DNA of 64,000 nucleotides from NCBI GenBank assembly GCA_049578545.1, contig JBAUMF010000088.1, positions 10,337-74,336 on the forward strand, given 5' to 3'. The DNA comes from DASQBT01 sp049578545 (GTDB lineage: Bacteria > Pseudomonadota > Gammaproteobacteria > Burkholderiales > Thiobacillaceae). Positions 34,697 through 42,468 of this stretch are shown here, piece by piece; position 1 is the stretch's first letter; each line of letters opens with the position of its first letter. The translations under genes and the position numbers were made by a program. The notes below the pieces were generated by a model. The model made no database searches, had not been told where the DNA came from, and worked only from the letters and a program-made list of their open reading frames with translations.

Positions 34697-36667
34697 ATGT
34701 CCAGCATCACCTCCGTATTGCATGAAACCCGCGTTTTTCCACCCAGTGATGCTTTCAAGGCCGCGGCCACGATATCGGGCATGGAGGCCTATCGTGCCTT
34801 GTGCGACCGGGCGGCACAGGATTATGAAGGGTTCTGGGGTGATCTGGCGCGGGCGAACATTTTATGGCACAAGCCCTTTACCAAGGTGCTCGATGAATCA
34901 CAAGCGCCGTTCTACAAGTGGTTTGAAGATGGCGAGCTGAATATCTCCTATAACTGTCTGGACAAGAATGTCCAGGCAGGCCTGGGCGACAAGACCGCGA
35001 TCATCTTTGAGGCTGATGATGGCGTTGTGACCAAGTCGACCTATAATGACCTGCTCAGGCGCGTATCCCAATTTGCCAATGGCTTGAAAAGACTCGGTGT
35101 TGCCAAGGGTGACCGGGTCATCATTTACATGCCTATGAGCATCGAGGCGGTCGTGGCCATGCAGGCCTGCGCGCGTATCGGTGCAATCCATTCGGTTGTG
35201 TTCGGCGGTTTCTCGGCAAAAAGTCTGCATGAACGGATTGTTGATGCCAGTGCGAGACTGGTGGTGACCGCGGACGAATCGCTGCGTGGCGGCAAGGCTA
35301 TTCCGCTGAAAACGGCCGTGGATGAGGCGCTGGCCATCAGTGGCTGCGAATGTGTGAAGAACGTGGTGGTGTATAGGCGTAGTGGCGGCAAGGTTAACTG
35401 GTTTGAAGGGCGTGACATCTGGTGGCAGGATGCCGTCGCCGGCCAGTCCGAAACCTGTGCGCCGACCTGGGTGAATGCAGAAGATCCGCTGTTTATTCTT
35501 TACACTTCCGGTTCCACCGGCAAGCCCAAGGGCGTTCAGCATTCCTCGGCCGGATATTTGCTTGGCGCGATCCTGTCGATGAGATGGGTGTTCGATGCCA
35601 AACCCGAGACCGATGTGTACTGGTGTACTGCGGACGTCGGCTGGATTACAGGCCACACTTATGTATGCTATGGGCCGCTTGCTCTGGGCATGACCGAAGT
35701 CATGTTCGAAGGTATTCCGACGTATCCTCATGCCGGCCGCTTCTGGGAGATGATCCAGAAGCACAAGGTCACCACGTTCTATACGGCCCCGACAGCCATC
35801 CGCTCCCTCATCAAGCTGGGTTCAGACTTGCCCAAGCAGTTTGATATTTCTTCACTACGTTTGCTGGGCACCGTTGGAGAGCCCATCAACCCTGAGGCCT
35901 GGATGTGGTATCACGAGGTCATTGGCCAGTCGCGCTGCCCGATCGTTGACACCTGGTGGCAAACCGAGACAGGCGCGAACATGATTTCACCGCTCCCTGG
36001 CGCCGTGCCAACCAAGCCCGGCTCATGCACATTGCCGTTGCCTGGCATCCTGGCAGCGATTGTTGATGAGCATGGTCAGGATGTGGAAAAAGGCCAGGGT
36101 GGCGCCCTTGTCATCACGCGACCATTTCCTTCTCTGCTGCGCACCCTGTGGGGTGACCCGGAACGCTACAAGAAGGCCTATTTTCCGGAAGAACTGGGTG
36201 GAAGGATGTATCTGGCGGGAGACTCAGCTCATCAGGATGAAGATGGCTATTTCTGGATCATGGGGCGTATCGACGACGTGCTCAACGTATCCGGCCATCG
36301 ACTTGGTACCATGGAAATCGAATCGGCACTCGTAGCCAATCCGCGCGTTGCCGAGTCCGCAGTCGTCGGCAAACCTCACGACATCAAGGGTGAAGCTATC
36401 GTCGCTTTTGTCGTCTGCAAGGGTGCACGACCCGAAGGCGAGGAAGCAAGGAAACTTGTGACCGAATTGCGCGAATGGGTCGGCAAGGAGATTGGACCCA
36501 TCGCCAAACCTGACGATATACGTTTTGGCGATAACCTCCCCAAGACCCGATCGGGCAAGATCATGCGGCGCCTGTTGAGGGCCATCGCCAAAGGCGAGGA
36601 AATCACCCAGGACGTTTCCACACTTGAGAATCCAGCGATTCTGGAGCAGCTAAAGCGGCCGGTTTAA
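34697..36667 (+). CDS. acs: acetyl-CoA synthetase
   Basis: A 656-aa AMP-forming ligase converting acetate, ATP and CoA to acetyl-CoA. The ANL signature YTSGSTGKPKGV, the acetate-binding region DVGWITGHTY, DTWWQTETG and the C-terminal catalytic stretch KTRSGKIMRRLLR with the acetylatable lysine are all present. A GGAG site lies before the ATG. It provides a route for acetate assimilation and complements NifJ in acetyl-CoA supply. Confidence 0.97.
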   Translation: MSSITSVLHETRVFPPSDAFKAAATISGMEAYRALCDRAAQDYEGFWGDLARANILWHKPFTKVLDESQAPFYKWFEDGELNISYNCLDKNVQAGLGDKTAIIFEADDGVVTKSTYNDLLRRVSQFANGLKRLGVAKGDRVIIYMPMSIEAVVAMQACARIGAIHSVVFGGFSAKSLHERIVDASARLVVTADESLRGGKAIPLKTAVDEALAISGCECVKNVVVYRRSGGKVNWFEGRDIWWQDAVAGQSETCAPTWVNAEDPLFILYTSGSTGKPKGVQHSSAGYLLGAILSMRWVFDAKPETDVYWCTADVGWITGHTYVCYGPLALGMTEVMFEGIPTYPHAGRFWEMIQKHKVTTFYTAPTAIRSLIKLGSDLPKQFDISSLRLLGTVGEPINPEAWMWYHEVIGQSRCPIVDTWWQTETGANMISPLPGAVPTKPGSCTLPLPGILAAIVDEHGQDVEKGQGGALVITRPFPSLLRTLWGDPERYKKAYFPEELGGRMYLAGDSAHQDEDGYFWIMGRIDDVLNVSGHRLGTMEIESALVANPRVAESAVVGKPHDIKGEAIVAFVVCKGARPEGEEARKLVTELREWVGKEIGPIAKPDDIRFGDNLPKTRSGKIMRRLLRAIAKGEEITQDVSTLENPAILEQLKRPV

Positions 36668-36695
36668 AAGGTCGACCCTGCTGGCCGCTCTCTAT

Positions 36696-37259
36696 TCATG
36701 GTACGTAGGCTTCCATCTGGATGTTAAGTTTGACCTCGTTGCCTACGAACGGCAGCCCAGCGACCATGCCGTAGTCTGAGCGCCGCAATATTCCCCGTGC
36801 ATCCGCGCCACAGCCACGTTTCTTTTCAGCCAGGTTGAAACCGCATTTGAAACGCGTAATTTCTAGGCGCAAGGGAAGGGTTCGCCCCAGCAAAGTCAGC
36901 AATCCATCCACGGCAACAGGCCGGCCGTTGTCGAAAATAATAGTATCCGAGCGATAAATGAGTTCTGGATAGCTTTGCGCGTGGAACCAGTCATTGCCTT
37001 TGAGCACTTCATCGCGTCTTTCGAGGCCGGTGTCCAGTGAAGCAGCATTGACATGGATTTCCAGCCGACCAGTGCCGGCCGCTTGATCCAGTTCTATAAA
37101 TCCCGAGGTCTGATCAAATTGACCCCGTTGCGTGGAAAAGCCCAGATGGTCGATCTCGAAGCCGGGATAGGTATGTTCCGGGTCGATGTTATAGGTGGCG
37201 CACCAGGCCGGTGAGGCCAGAAGAAGAAGCGCAGTAGTGAGTAACAATTTCATTTTCAT
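36696..37259 (-). CDS. YceI family periplasmic protein (second copy)
   Basis: A 187-aa lipocalin-like YceI protein that may bind polyisoprenoid-type lipids. The signal peptide KLLLTTALLLLASPAWCA is clear. Mature features include YNIDPEHTYPGFEIDHLGFST, SLDTGLERRDEVLKGNDWF, LLTLLGRTLPLRLEITRF and the late RRSDYGM. The start begins one base after the stop of the upstream YceI gene; a longer in-frame start lies inside that gene. Confidence 0.92.
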   Translation of the reverse strand: MKMKLLLTTALLLLASPAWCATYNIDPEHTYPGFEIDHLGFSTQRGQFDQTSGFIELDQAAGTGRLEIHVNAASLDTGLERRDEVLKGNDWFHAQSYPELIYRSDTIIFDNGRPVAVDGLLTLLGRTLPLRLEITRFKCGFNLAEKKRGCGADARGILRRSDYGMVAGLPFVGNEVKLNIQMEAYVP

Positions 37260-37260
37260 T

Positions 37261-37836
37261 TCATTTCCGCTGGATGGGCGTAACAATGGGCAATAACTTG
37301 AACGAGAATGCGACCTGCACATCATTGGCCAATGCAGATGTGTCTGCCCATTCACCCTGGCCGATACCGTAATCCAGCCGTTTAAGGGTAAAGGTCCCTT
37401 TGAGTTGCTGGGACGACGCATTCGTCCCTAACAGGATGGGTAAGCTGACCGGATGGCTAATCCCTTTTATGCTGAGCGTACCATTTAACAGATAGCGCCC
37501 ATTGCCTTGTGGCTGGACGGATGTGGAAACAAACTGGGCCCAGGGGTAGCGGGCACTAGCGAAAAACTCGCCTTTAAGGGCCGCCGATGTGGCATCGGGC
37601 AGGCCCGCATCAATGCTGGCGGTGTCTACATCCAGACGAATCTTCGCGTCTGAGGGTTTGCTTACGTCCCACCGGATATCGGCCTGGTAGCGATGGAACT
37701 CCCCTTCAATCGGGGCGCCCATGGCCTGATACTGAAATCCAAGCCGGCTGTGCGTGTTATCGATGCGCCAGTTGCCGGCGCTCGCCATTGCAGGTAGCAG
37801 GCATAAACAAAACAGAAAGGGACGGCTCAGATTCAT
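37261..37836 (-). CDS. YceI family periplasmic protein (first copy)
   Basis: A 191-aa YceI protein with signal peptide (PFLFCLCLLPAMASA). WRIDNTHSRLGFQYQAMGAPIEG, TASIDAGLPDATSAALKGEFF and LSIKGISHPVSLPILL match the family. It is distinct from the neighbouring copy and probably arose by old duplication. Its start overlaps the stop of the cytochrome b561 gene by four bases. A quinone or lipid-linked redox role is inferred from this pairing. Confidence 0.92.
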   Translation of the reverse strand: MNLSRPFLFCLCLLPAMASAGNWRIDNTHSRLGFQYQAMGAPIEGEFHRYQADIRWDVSKPSDAKIRLDVDTASIDAGLPDATSAALKGEFFASARYPWAQFVSTSVQPQGNGRYLLNGTLSIKGISHPVSLPILLGTNASSQQLKGTFTLKRLDYGIGQGEWADTSALANDVQVAFSFKLLPIVTPIQRK

Positions 37837-38375
37837 GGGCGTCGTCTCAAGATTGGCAGCATGCGAACAAGAGTCATATCCCGATCGATCAAGTGATGTT
37901 TGAAGGCAGCCACAACATGGACTAAGACTAGACCAGCCATGGCAATGTTCAAACTTTCATGAAGTTCTTTCAGTCCGTCTACCCAAACCTTGTTTTTCGG
38001 CAGCAGTGCCGGAAGTTCCCAAAGATTGAGGTAAACAACCGGAATCCCGGCCGCAGAGCTGATGCACCAACCGGAAAATGGAATGGCGAACATCAGAAAA
38101 TACATGGCAAGGTGAACAAGCGTTGACGACCGTATTTGCCAGTTGGGCGCGGGCTCCGGGAGCGGGGGGGGTGAGAAAAGACGATTGATGAGCCTTAGGC
38201 TAACCAACAAAAGTATGGTGATCCCTATCCATTTGTGCCAGGTGATGCGTTGGAGCTTTACCGGGCTCAAAGGCAGCTCCCCCAGAGAAAGGCCGAAAAA
38301 GAAATTGGCCACAATGAACACTGCAATGAGCCAGTGAAAAAAACGGGACAGAGGGGCATAGACAGTAACGGACAT
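37833..38375 (-). CDS. cytochrome b561
   Basis: A 180-aa di-heme membrane protein with four transmembrane helices: FHWLIAVFIVANFFFGLSL, WHKWIGITILLLVSLRLI, LVHLAMYFLMFAIPFSGW and LNIAMAGLVLVHVVAAFKHH. Candidate heme ligands are His14, His46, His91 and His140 or nearby. It oxidises quinol in the inner membrane and may feed superoxide or YceI-type partners. Start chosen at the ATG beginning MSVTVYAPLSR; a start 30 nt earlier is possible. Confidence 0.93.
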   Translation of the reverse strand: MSVTVYAPLSRFFHWLIAVFIVANFFFGLSLGELPLSPVKLQRITWHKWIGITILLLVSLRLINRLFSPPPLPEPAPNWQIRSSTLVHLAMYFLMFAIPFSGWCISSAAGIPVVYLNLWELPALLPKNKVWVDGLKELHESLNIAMAGLVLVHVVAAFKHHLIDRDMTLVRMLPILRRRP

Positions 38376-38675
38376 AATAATTCGCCTAAATCTGACGGTG
38401 CTCAATAATCGTCTGGATTATCGCCGAAGCTTGGCATAAGAATCATTGGTGTGAATTGAAACTTCAAGAATCCTGTTGATTTGCTGCCGTCTGTCGGTTA
38501 ATCATCAAGTATGCAGAAATAATGACGATAACCCAAACAAGGCTGTTAAGGGCAAACCCATCGTGAGGCGGGGACGCAAAACCTCCGGTCTGTAAGTAAT
38601 GCAGATAGCGGGGTCGCGAAAGCGCCAGACCTATGGTATGTCCTGCAGGTATAGGATCGATACGTGGAGGACAAT
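38376..38675. other. gene-free stretch between cytochrome b561 and the small plus-strand gene
   Basis: A minus-strand ORF (38464-38685) ends in a hydrophobic segment SLVWVIVIISAYLMI, but no good start or ribosome site is seen. Promoters for both flanking genes are expected here. Confidence 0.4.
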
Positions 38676-38909
38676 ATGGCGGCACTTAATCACTCTCATC
38701 TTGAATCCCATGACTGCCGTTGTGGCTATCGAACGGGGGAAATCCCTGTTTTGTGGGCGGCAGCCCTAAGTGCCGCCTTGGCACTGGTCTACCCGCAAAT
38801 TTCCCATTCGAAAGAACTTGCAATTGGGCAGAACGGGCAGAGTGCAGCGGGATATTCCAAGCCCATCGACCGCGCTGCTTCGCAACCGGCAAGGTATTTG
38901 AAAACTTGA
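38676..38909 (+). CDS. uncharacterised small protein, 77 aa
   Basis: A small ORF with GGAGG five bases before its ATG and a strong terminator about 45 nt after its stop, which together support expression. It contains HDCRCGYRTG near the N-terminus and one hydrophobic segment (PVLWAAALSAALALVYP), suggesting a small membrane or exported protein. No family recognised. A GTG at 38664 is an alternative start. It may also be part of a small RNA. Confidence 0.5.
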   Translation: MAALNHSHLESHDCRCGYRTGEIPVLWAAALSAALALVYPQISHSKELAIGQNGQSAAGYSKPIDRAASQPARYLKT

Positions 38910-38952
38910 TCTTTTGTCTTGAGATTTGGTTGTAAGGGGTTTCTCCTGGTGT

Positions 38953-38977
38953 GGGGCGCGCAAGCGCCCCTTTTTTT
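38953..38977 (+). terminator. rho-independent terminator
   Basis: GGGGCGC (38953-38959) pairs with GCGCCCC (38964-38970) across a GCAA loop, followed by seven T residues. It ends the small plus-strand transcript and runs up to the stop codon of the convergent flavin reductase gene. Confidence 0.92.
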
Positions 38978-39548
38978 ATTGATTACGCCAGCGGCCGGTT
39001 GATTCAGCCGCCAGTCTGCCTGTTTCCTTCAACGCGTCAATGATGTGCTCATGCTGAGTTGGATCAGCAAATACCCGGTCAGCCTGACTGACAGCTTGTT
39101 GACGTGGAATGACGAGTACGCCCAGTGTGGTCAGAATTTCGCGCACATGACGTAAACCCCTGAGCCCACCCAGGTTGCCCGCGCTAGCCGAGACAAGCGC
39201 GGCAACCTTATTCTGATAAGGGATCAGGCCAGATCGTCCCTGCCAGGGGCGCGAAACCCAGTCCAATGTGTTCTTGAGGAGGGGAGTGATCGAGCTGTTG
39301 TACTCCGGGCAGGCAATCAATAATCCATGGTGTTCAATGAAGAGCTGTTTAAGCGCGACTGCATTTTCCGGGATGCCATTCGCACTCTCCCAGTCCTGGT
39401 CGAAAAGCGGAAGGCCGAACTCCTTCAGGTCGATCAAAGTCACTTCAGCCCCGGCGTCGTGCGCGCCAGCTACTGCGTAGTCGAGTGCCTTGCGATTGAA
39501 GGACTCGTGTCGAACCGATCCGGCAAAGGCGAGCAGCTTGCTGGTCAT
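38976..39548 (-). CDS. NAD(P)H-dependent FMN reductase
   Basis: A 190-aa flavodoxin-fold reductase. FAGSVRHESFNRKALDYA is the phosphate-binding loop, ACPEYNSSITPLLKNTLDW the hallmark motif and SASAGNLGGLRGLRHVREI the third flavin segment. Start chosen at MTSKLLAFAGS; a GAGGA site lies about 9 nt upstream. It supplies reduced flavin or acts as a quinone reductase. It neighbours a dead flavodoxin-like gene and pirin. Confidence 0.9.
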   Translation of the reverse strand: MTSKLLAFAGSVRHESFNRKALDYAVAGAHDAGAEVTLIDLKEFGLPLFDQDWESANGIPENAVALKQLFIEHHGLLIACPEYNSSITPLLKNTLDWVSRPWQGRSGLIPYQNKVAALVSASAGNLGGLRGLRHVREILTTLGVLVIPRQQAVSQADRVFADPTQHEHIIDALKETGRLAAESTGRWRNQ

Positions 39549-39604
39549 CGAATATTTCCTCGATATTTGCTGGGTAAAGCTGGCGATCATATATCAACAA
39601 TAGA

Positions 39605-40147
39605 GCTGCGTGATTCTTGCTGCACTACTGGCAGGCGTTCCGCGGTTCGACATCTGACTGGCCATGGCGTCCCCGCGCTCTGATCCGCAGGGGGCGGTGA
39701 CCTTGCCCCGGAACAAAGGCCATGGCATTCAGATCCTGACGGCCGCCGGTACTGACGTTCCTGCTGCCCGAAGTCCAGGCTGATCCAGATCAACGCCTGC
39801 TGATTGGCGAAGACCATACGCTGGATCAGGCCATTGACCTTGTCACTGCCACCTGACGCGGAGTTGGCAGATCCGGCGGCAAGTTTGTCCTGCCATCTGC
39901 GGGCATGCCAGAGCCTGCTTGATCGTCTATGAAGGCCTTGAATGGGGTGGATAACCAGGGCCCATGCAGGCAGGGACTCCAAAACTGATGGAGTCCGATT
40001 CATTCAGTTCTTCAAATCTGGATTCGACCTCGGTTACGGAGACCAATTGGACTTGGGCGACGGTTTCCTGGGCACCCTTGGAATTATGCTCGGCCTCAGG
40101 CTGGAGTGGCCCAATCCACTTTGGTAAACAATCGCAATCTTCTTCAT
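39605..40147 (-). pseudogene. flavodoxin / WrbA-like NAD(P)H oxidoreductase, frameshifted
   Basis: The start is intact, with GGAG upstream and MKKIAIVYQSGLGH, the flavodoxin phosphate loop. The frame then breaks. The next homologous stretch (GAQETVAQVQLVSVTEVESR, FEELNESDSISFGVPACMG) lies in another frame, followed in a third by WQDKLAAGSANSASGGSDKV and LIQRMVFANQQALIWISLDF, and again elsewhere by TGGRQDLNAMAFVPG. At least three frameshifts separate these pieces. A functional protein of about 190 aa cannot be made. Such proteins are FMN-dependent quinone reductases, often beside pirin genes. Confidence 0.85.
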
Positions 40148-40176
40148 TTCATTCTCCAGCAGATGCGAGCTGAAAA

Positions 40177-40875
40177 TCAGGTCAGGACAAAGACCAGGAC
40201 TTCTGCGCCTGTGGCTGTGTCCAGATGGAGATTGCGTTCATCAACCAGCGCTGCGCCATCACCCTGCCTCAGGGGGTAGTTCCCAATCACTGCCTCTCCC
40301 GACGCAAGCTGCAAGTAGGCCCGACGATCTGCAGGAATTGGCAGATCAGACGATTCCCCGGCTTTCAGGATTGCAGCGTAAATGGCAGCATCTTGGTGAA
40401 TGTGAACTGCATCCGGTCGTGGGCGAGATGAGGCAATGAGGTGAAATCTTCCTGCCATAAGATTCGGCGCGACGGAACTTTGTTCATAGCCTGGTTCAAG
40501 CCCCCTCTGGTCCGGGCAAATCCAGATTTGCAGAAAATGGACGGGCGCGATATCGGATGCGTTGTATTCGCTGTGTTCGATCCCAGTCCCTGCGCGCATG
40601 CGTTGAACTTCTCCCGCGCGAATCTTCCCCTTGTTACCCAGACTGTCCTGATGTTCCCGGGCGCCCTCCAGCACATAGGTGACGATTTCCATGTCTTCAT
40701 GTCCGTGCCGGGGGAAGCCCTTCCCGGGTGCGACGGTATCATCATTGATAACCCGCAGGGCACCGACGCCCATACGGGCCGGCTCATGATATTGGCCGAA
40801 GGAGAAGGTGTGCCAGCTGTCCAGCCAGCCAAAGTTGGCGTGACCCCGTATCTCCGCCTTGCGAACCTGGATCAT
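40177..40875 (-). CDS. pirin family protein
   Basis: A 232-aa bicupin of the pirin/YhhW type. The iron site is in the N-terminal cupin: GFPRHGHEDMEIVTYVLEG, then EVQRMRAGTGIEHSEYN. Early FGWLDSWHTFSFGQYHEP is a family hallmark. Members include quercetin 2,3-dioxygenases and redox-sensing cofactors. It is divergent from the broken LysR gene, which was probably its regulator, and upstream of the dead flavodoxin gene. Confidence 0.93.
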   Translation of the reverse strand: MIQVRKAEIRGHANFGWLDSWHTFSFGQYHEPARMGVGALRVINDDTVAPGKGFPRHGHEDMEIVTYVLEGAREHQDSLGNKGKIRAGEVQRMRAGTGIEHSEYNASDIAPVHFLQIWICPDQRGLEPGYEQSSVAPNLMAGRFHLIASSRPRPDAVHIHQDAAIYAAILKAGESSDLPIPADRRAYLQLASGEAVIGNYPLRQGDGAALVDERNLHLDTATGAEVLVFVLT

Positions 40876-40967
40876 GGTTGAGTCCTCTGTTCATCACCTT
40901 AGAGGCAGTTTATGCAGGCACGGCGCTTTGATTAAGGTCCATAGTTCGATCGGGTTATTCAAAATCC

Positions 40968-41863
40968 TTGAACATGAAGTTGAGTCTTGATGCTTTGCAG
41001 TTGCTTGATGAGATCCAGCGCCGTGGATCTTTTGTGGCAGCAGCGCAGGCACTGAACAAGGTGCCATCCGGTCTGACTTATGCCGTACAGAAACTGGAAC
41101 AGGATCTGGATGTGCTGTTGTTTGACCGGAGCGGCCACCGTGCCAGGCTTACTGCAGCGGGCCAGCTCCTGCTCGATGAAGGCAGGCAAATTCTGTATGC
41201 CGCCGACAGCCTTGAAGCCCGCGTAATTCAAGTCGCTCATGGTTGGGAACCGCGCCTGACCCTGGCCATCGATGCAATGGTGCCTTGGGGGCCCTTTATG
41301 GATTGCATCAGGGAATTTGACTCGCAGACTCAAGGTACGAGGCTTAGATTTACTCGTGGCGTGTTGGCTGGCATGTGGGATAGCCTGATTTCTGGAGAGG
41401 CAGATTTGATTGTAGGTGCTCCTGGTCCGGGCCCGGCAGGTGGAGGCTATATGTCGCGTGAACTGGTGGAATTATCGTTTGAGTTTTGTGTCTCACCCAC
41501 CCATTGGCAGGTCAGACAAAACCCCTTGGCAAGGAAACAATTGAACAACATCGCGCTGTAGCCATAGCGGACACGGCGAAAAGACTTCCTGCCCGAACAG
41601 TTGGGATACTGGACAAACAGCCGGTACTCACTGTTCCAGATCTGGAAGCAAAACTCGCCGCCTTGCGATCGGGCCTTGGTGTCGGCTGGCTACCTTCCTG
41701 GGTGGCCAAGCGAGAAGTGAGGGCCAAGAATCTGTTGATCAAGGCGGTTAAGTCCAGGAAACCCTCAGAGGTTCTGTATCTTGCCTGGCGCAGTGGAGAA
41801 AACGCGAAGGCGCTGGACTGGTGGTTACGTCAATTGCGCGACAAGAAATTTTTCAGTGATTAA
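40968..41863 (+). pseudogene. LysR-family regulator, interrupted by a frameshift
   Basis: The first part (from 40968) encodes a LysR HTH: LQLLDEIQRRGSFVAAAQAL and VPSGLTYAVQKLEQDL, then the effector domain up to FEFCVSPTH near 41500. There the frame is lost. The rest of the effector domain (LAGQTKPLGKETIEQHRAVA to the end at 41863, including RSGLGVGWLPSW) continues in a different frame. At the junction CCCA occurs twice (41496-41503); a third CCCA unit would restore the expected reading (PTHPLAGQ). So a 4-bp repeat contraction is the likely cause. Sequencing error or a phase-variable state is possible. Confidence 0.8.
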
Positions 41864-41985
41864 GGATTGAGGCAGGTAGATTCATCGTGTGGCGAGCGGC
41901 GACTCGGCGGCCGCGAAGCGCCGGGTGCGGGAGCGCGAAGCAGGCCCGCAGTTCCATGATGCATTGAGTGGAAGAATGTCAGGGT

Positions 41986-42366
41986 ATGGATAGGACTCGG
42001 ATAGACAAATGGCTGTGGGCCGCCCGTTTCTTCAAGACGCGGTCACTGGCTACCCGGGCGGTTGAGGGCGGCCGCGTACAATTGAATGGCGAGCGCTGCA
42101 AGCCGGCCAAGGATGTAAAAGCAGGCGACCATTTGATCATTCACATTGGTGAGCTTGAATGGGAGATTGCGCTTGTCGCCGTGACAGATAAACGTGGTCC
42201 GGCAACCATGGCCCAGGCGCTGTATGAGGAGTCAGCTAAAAGTATGAGGCGCCGGCAGGAGCATATGGATGAGCGCCGCATGCAACTCAATCCAGCTTCA
42301 ACACTGAAAGGACGACCCACCAAAAAAGACCGCCGAAGGATTCATCGTTTCAGTGAGGAGTTCTAA
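41986..42366 (+). CDS. hslR: S4-domain RNA-binding protein Hsp15
   Basis: A protein of 126 aa. The S4 RNA-binding domain occupies residues 1-65: RIDKWLWAARFFKTRSLATRAVEGGRVQLNG. The basic tail (GRPTKKDRRRIHRF) is typical of heat-shock protein 15, which recycles stalled 50S subunits carrying nascent chains. Start chosen at MDRTRIDKW by homology; an upstream GTG (41968) is possible. Confidence 0.9.
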   Translation: MDRTRIDKWLWAARFFKTRSLATRAVEGGRVQLNGERCKPAKDVKAGDHLIIHIGELEWEIALVAVTDKRGPATMAQALYEESAKSMRRRQEHMDERRMQLNPASTLKGRPTKKDRRRIHRFSEEF

Positions 42367-42468
42367 GGAGAAATTGACTGTCAGCTCGGGTTGAAAAATG
42401 TGCCTGGTAACGAAACCAAAGCCCTCTGCAGGGCTGTAAAATAGCCCATTCAACTGACTGAGTCCTGT

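Noticed and set aside
38464..38685. A minus-strand reading frame ending in a hydrophobic segment
   Set aside because: No start signal and it overlaps the ribosome site of the better supported plus-strand gene; kept only as a remark.
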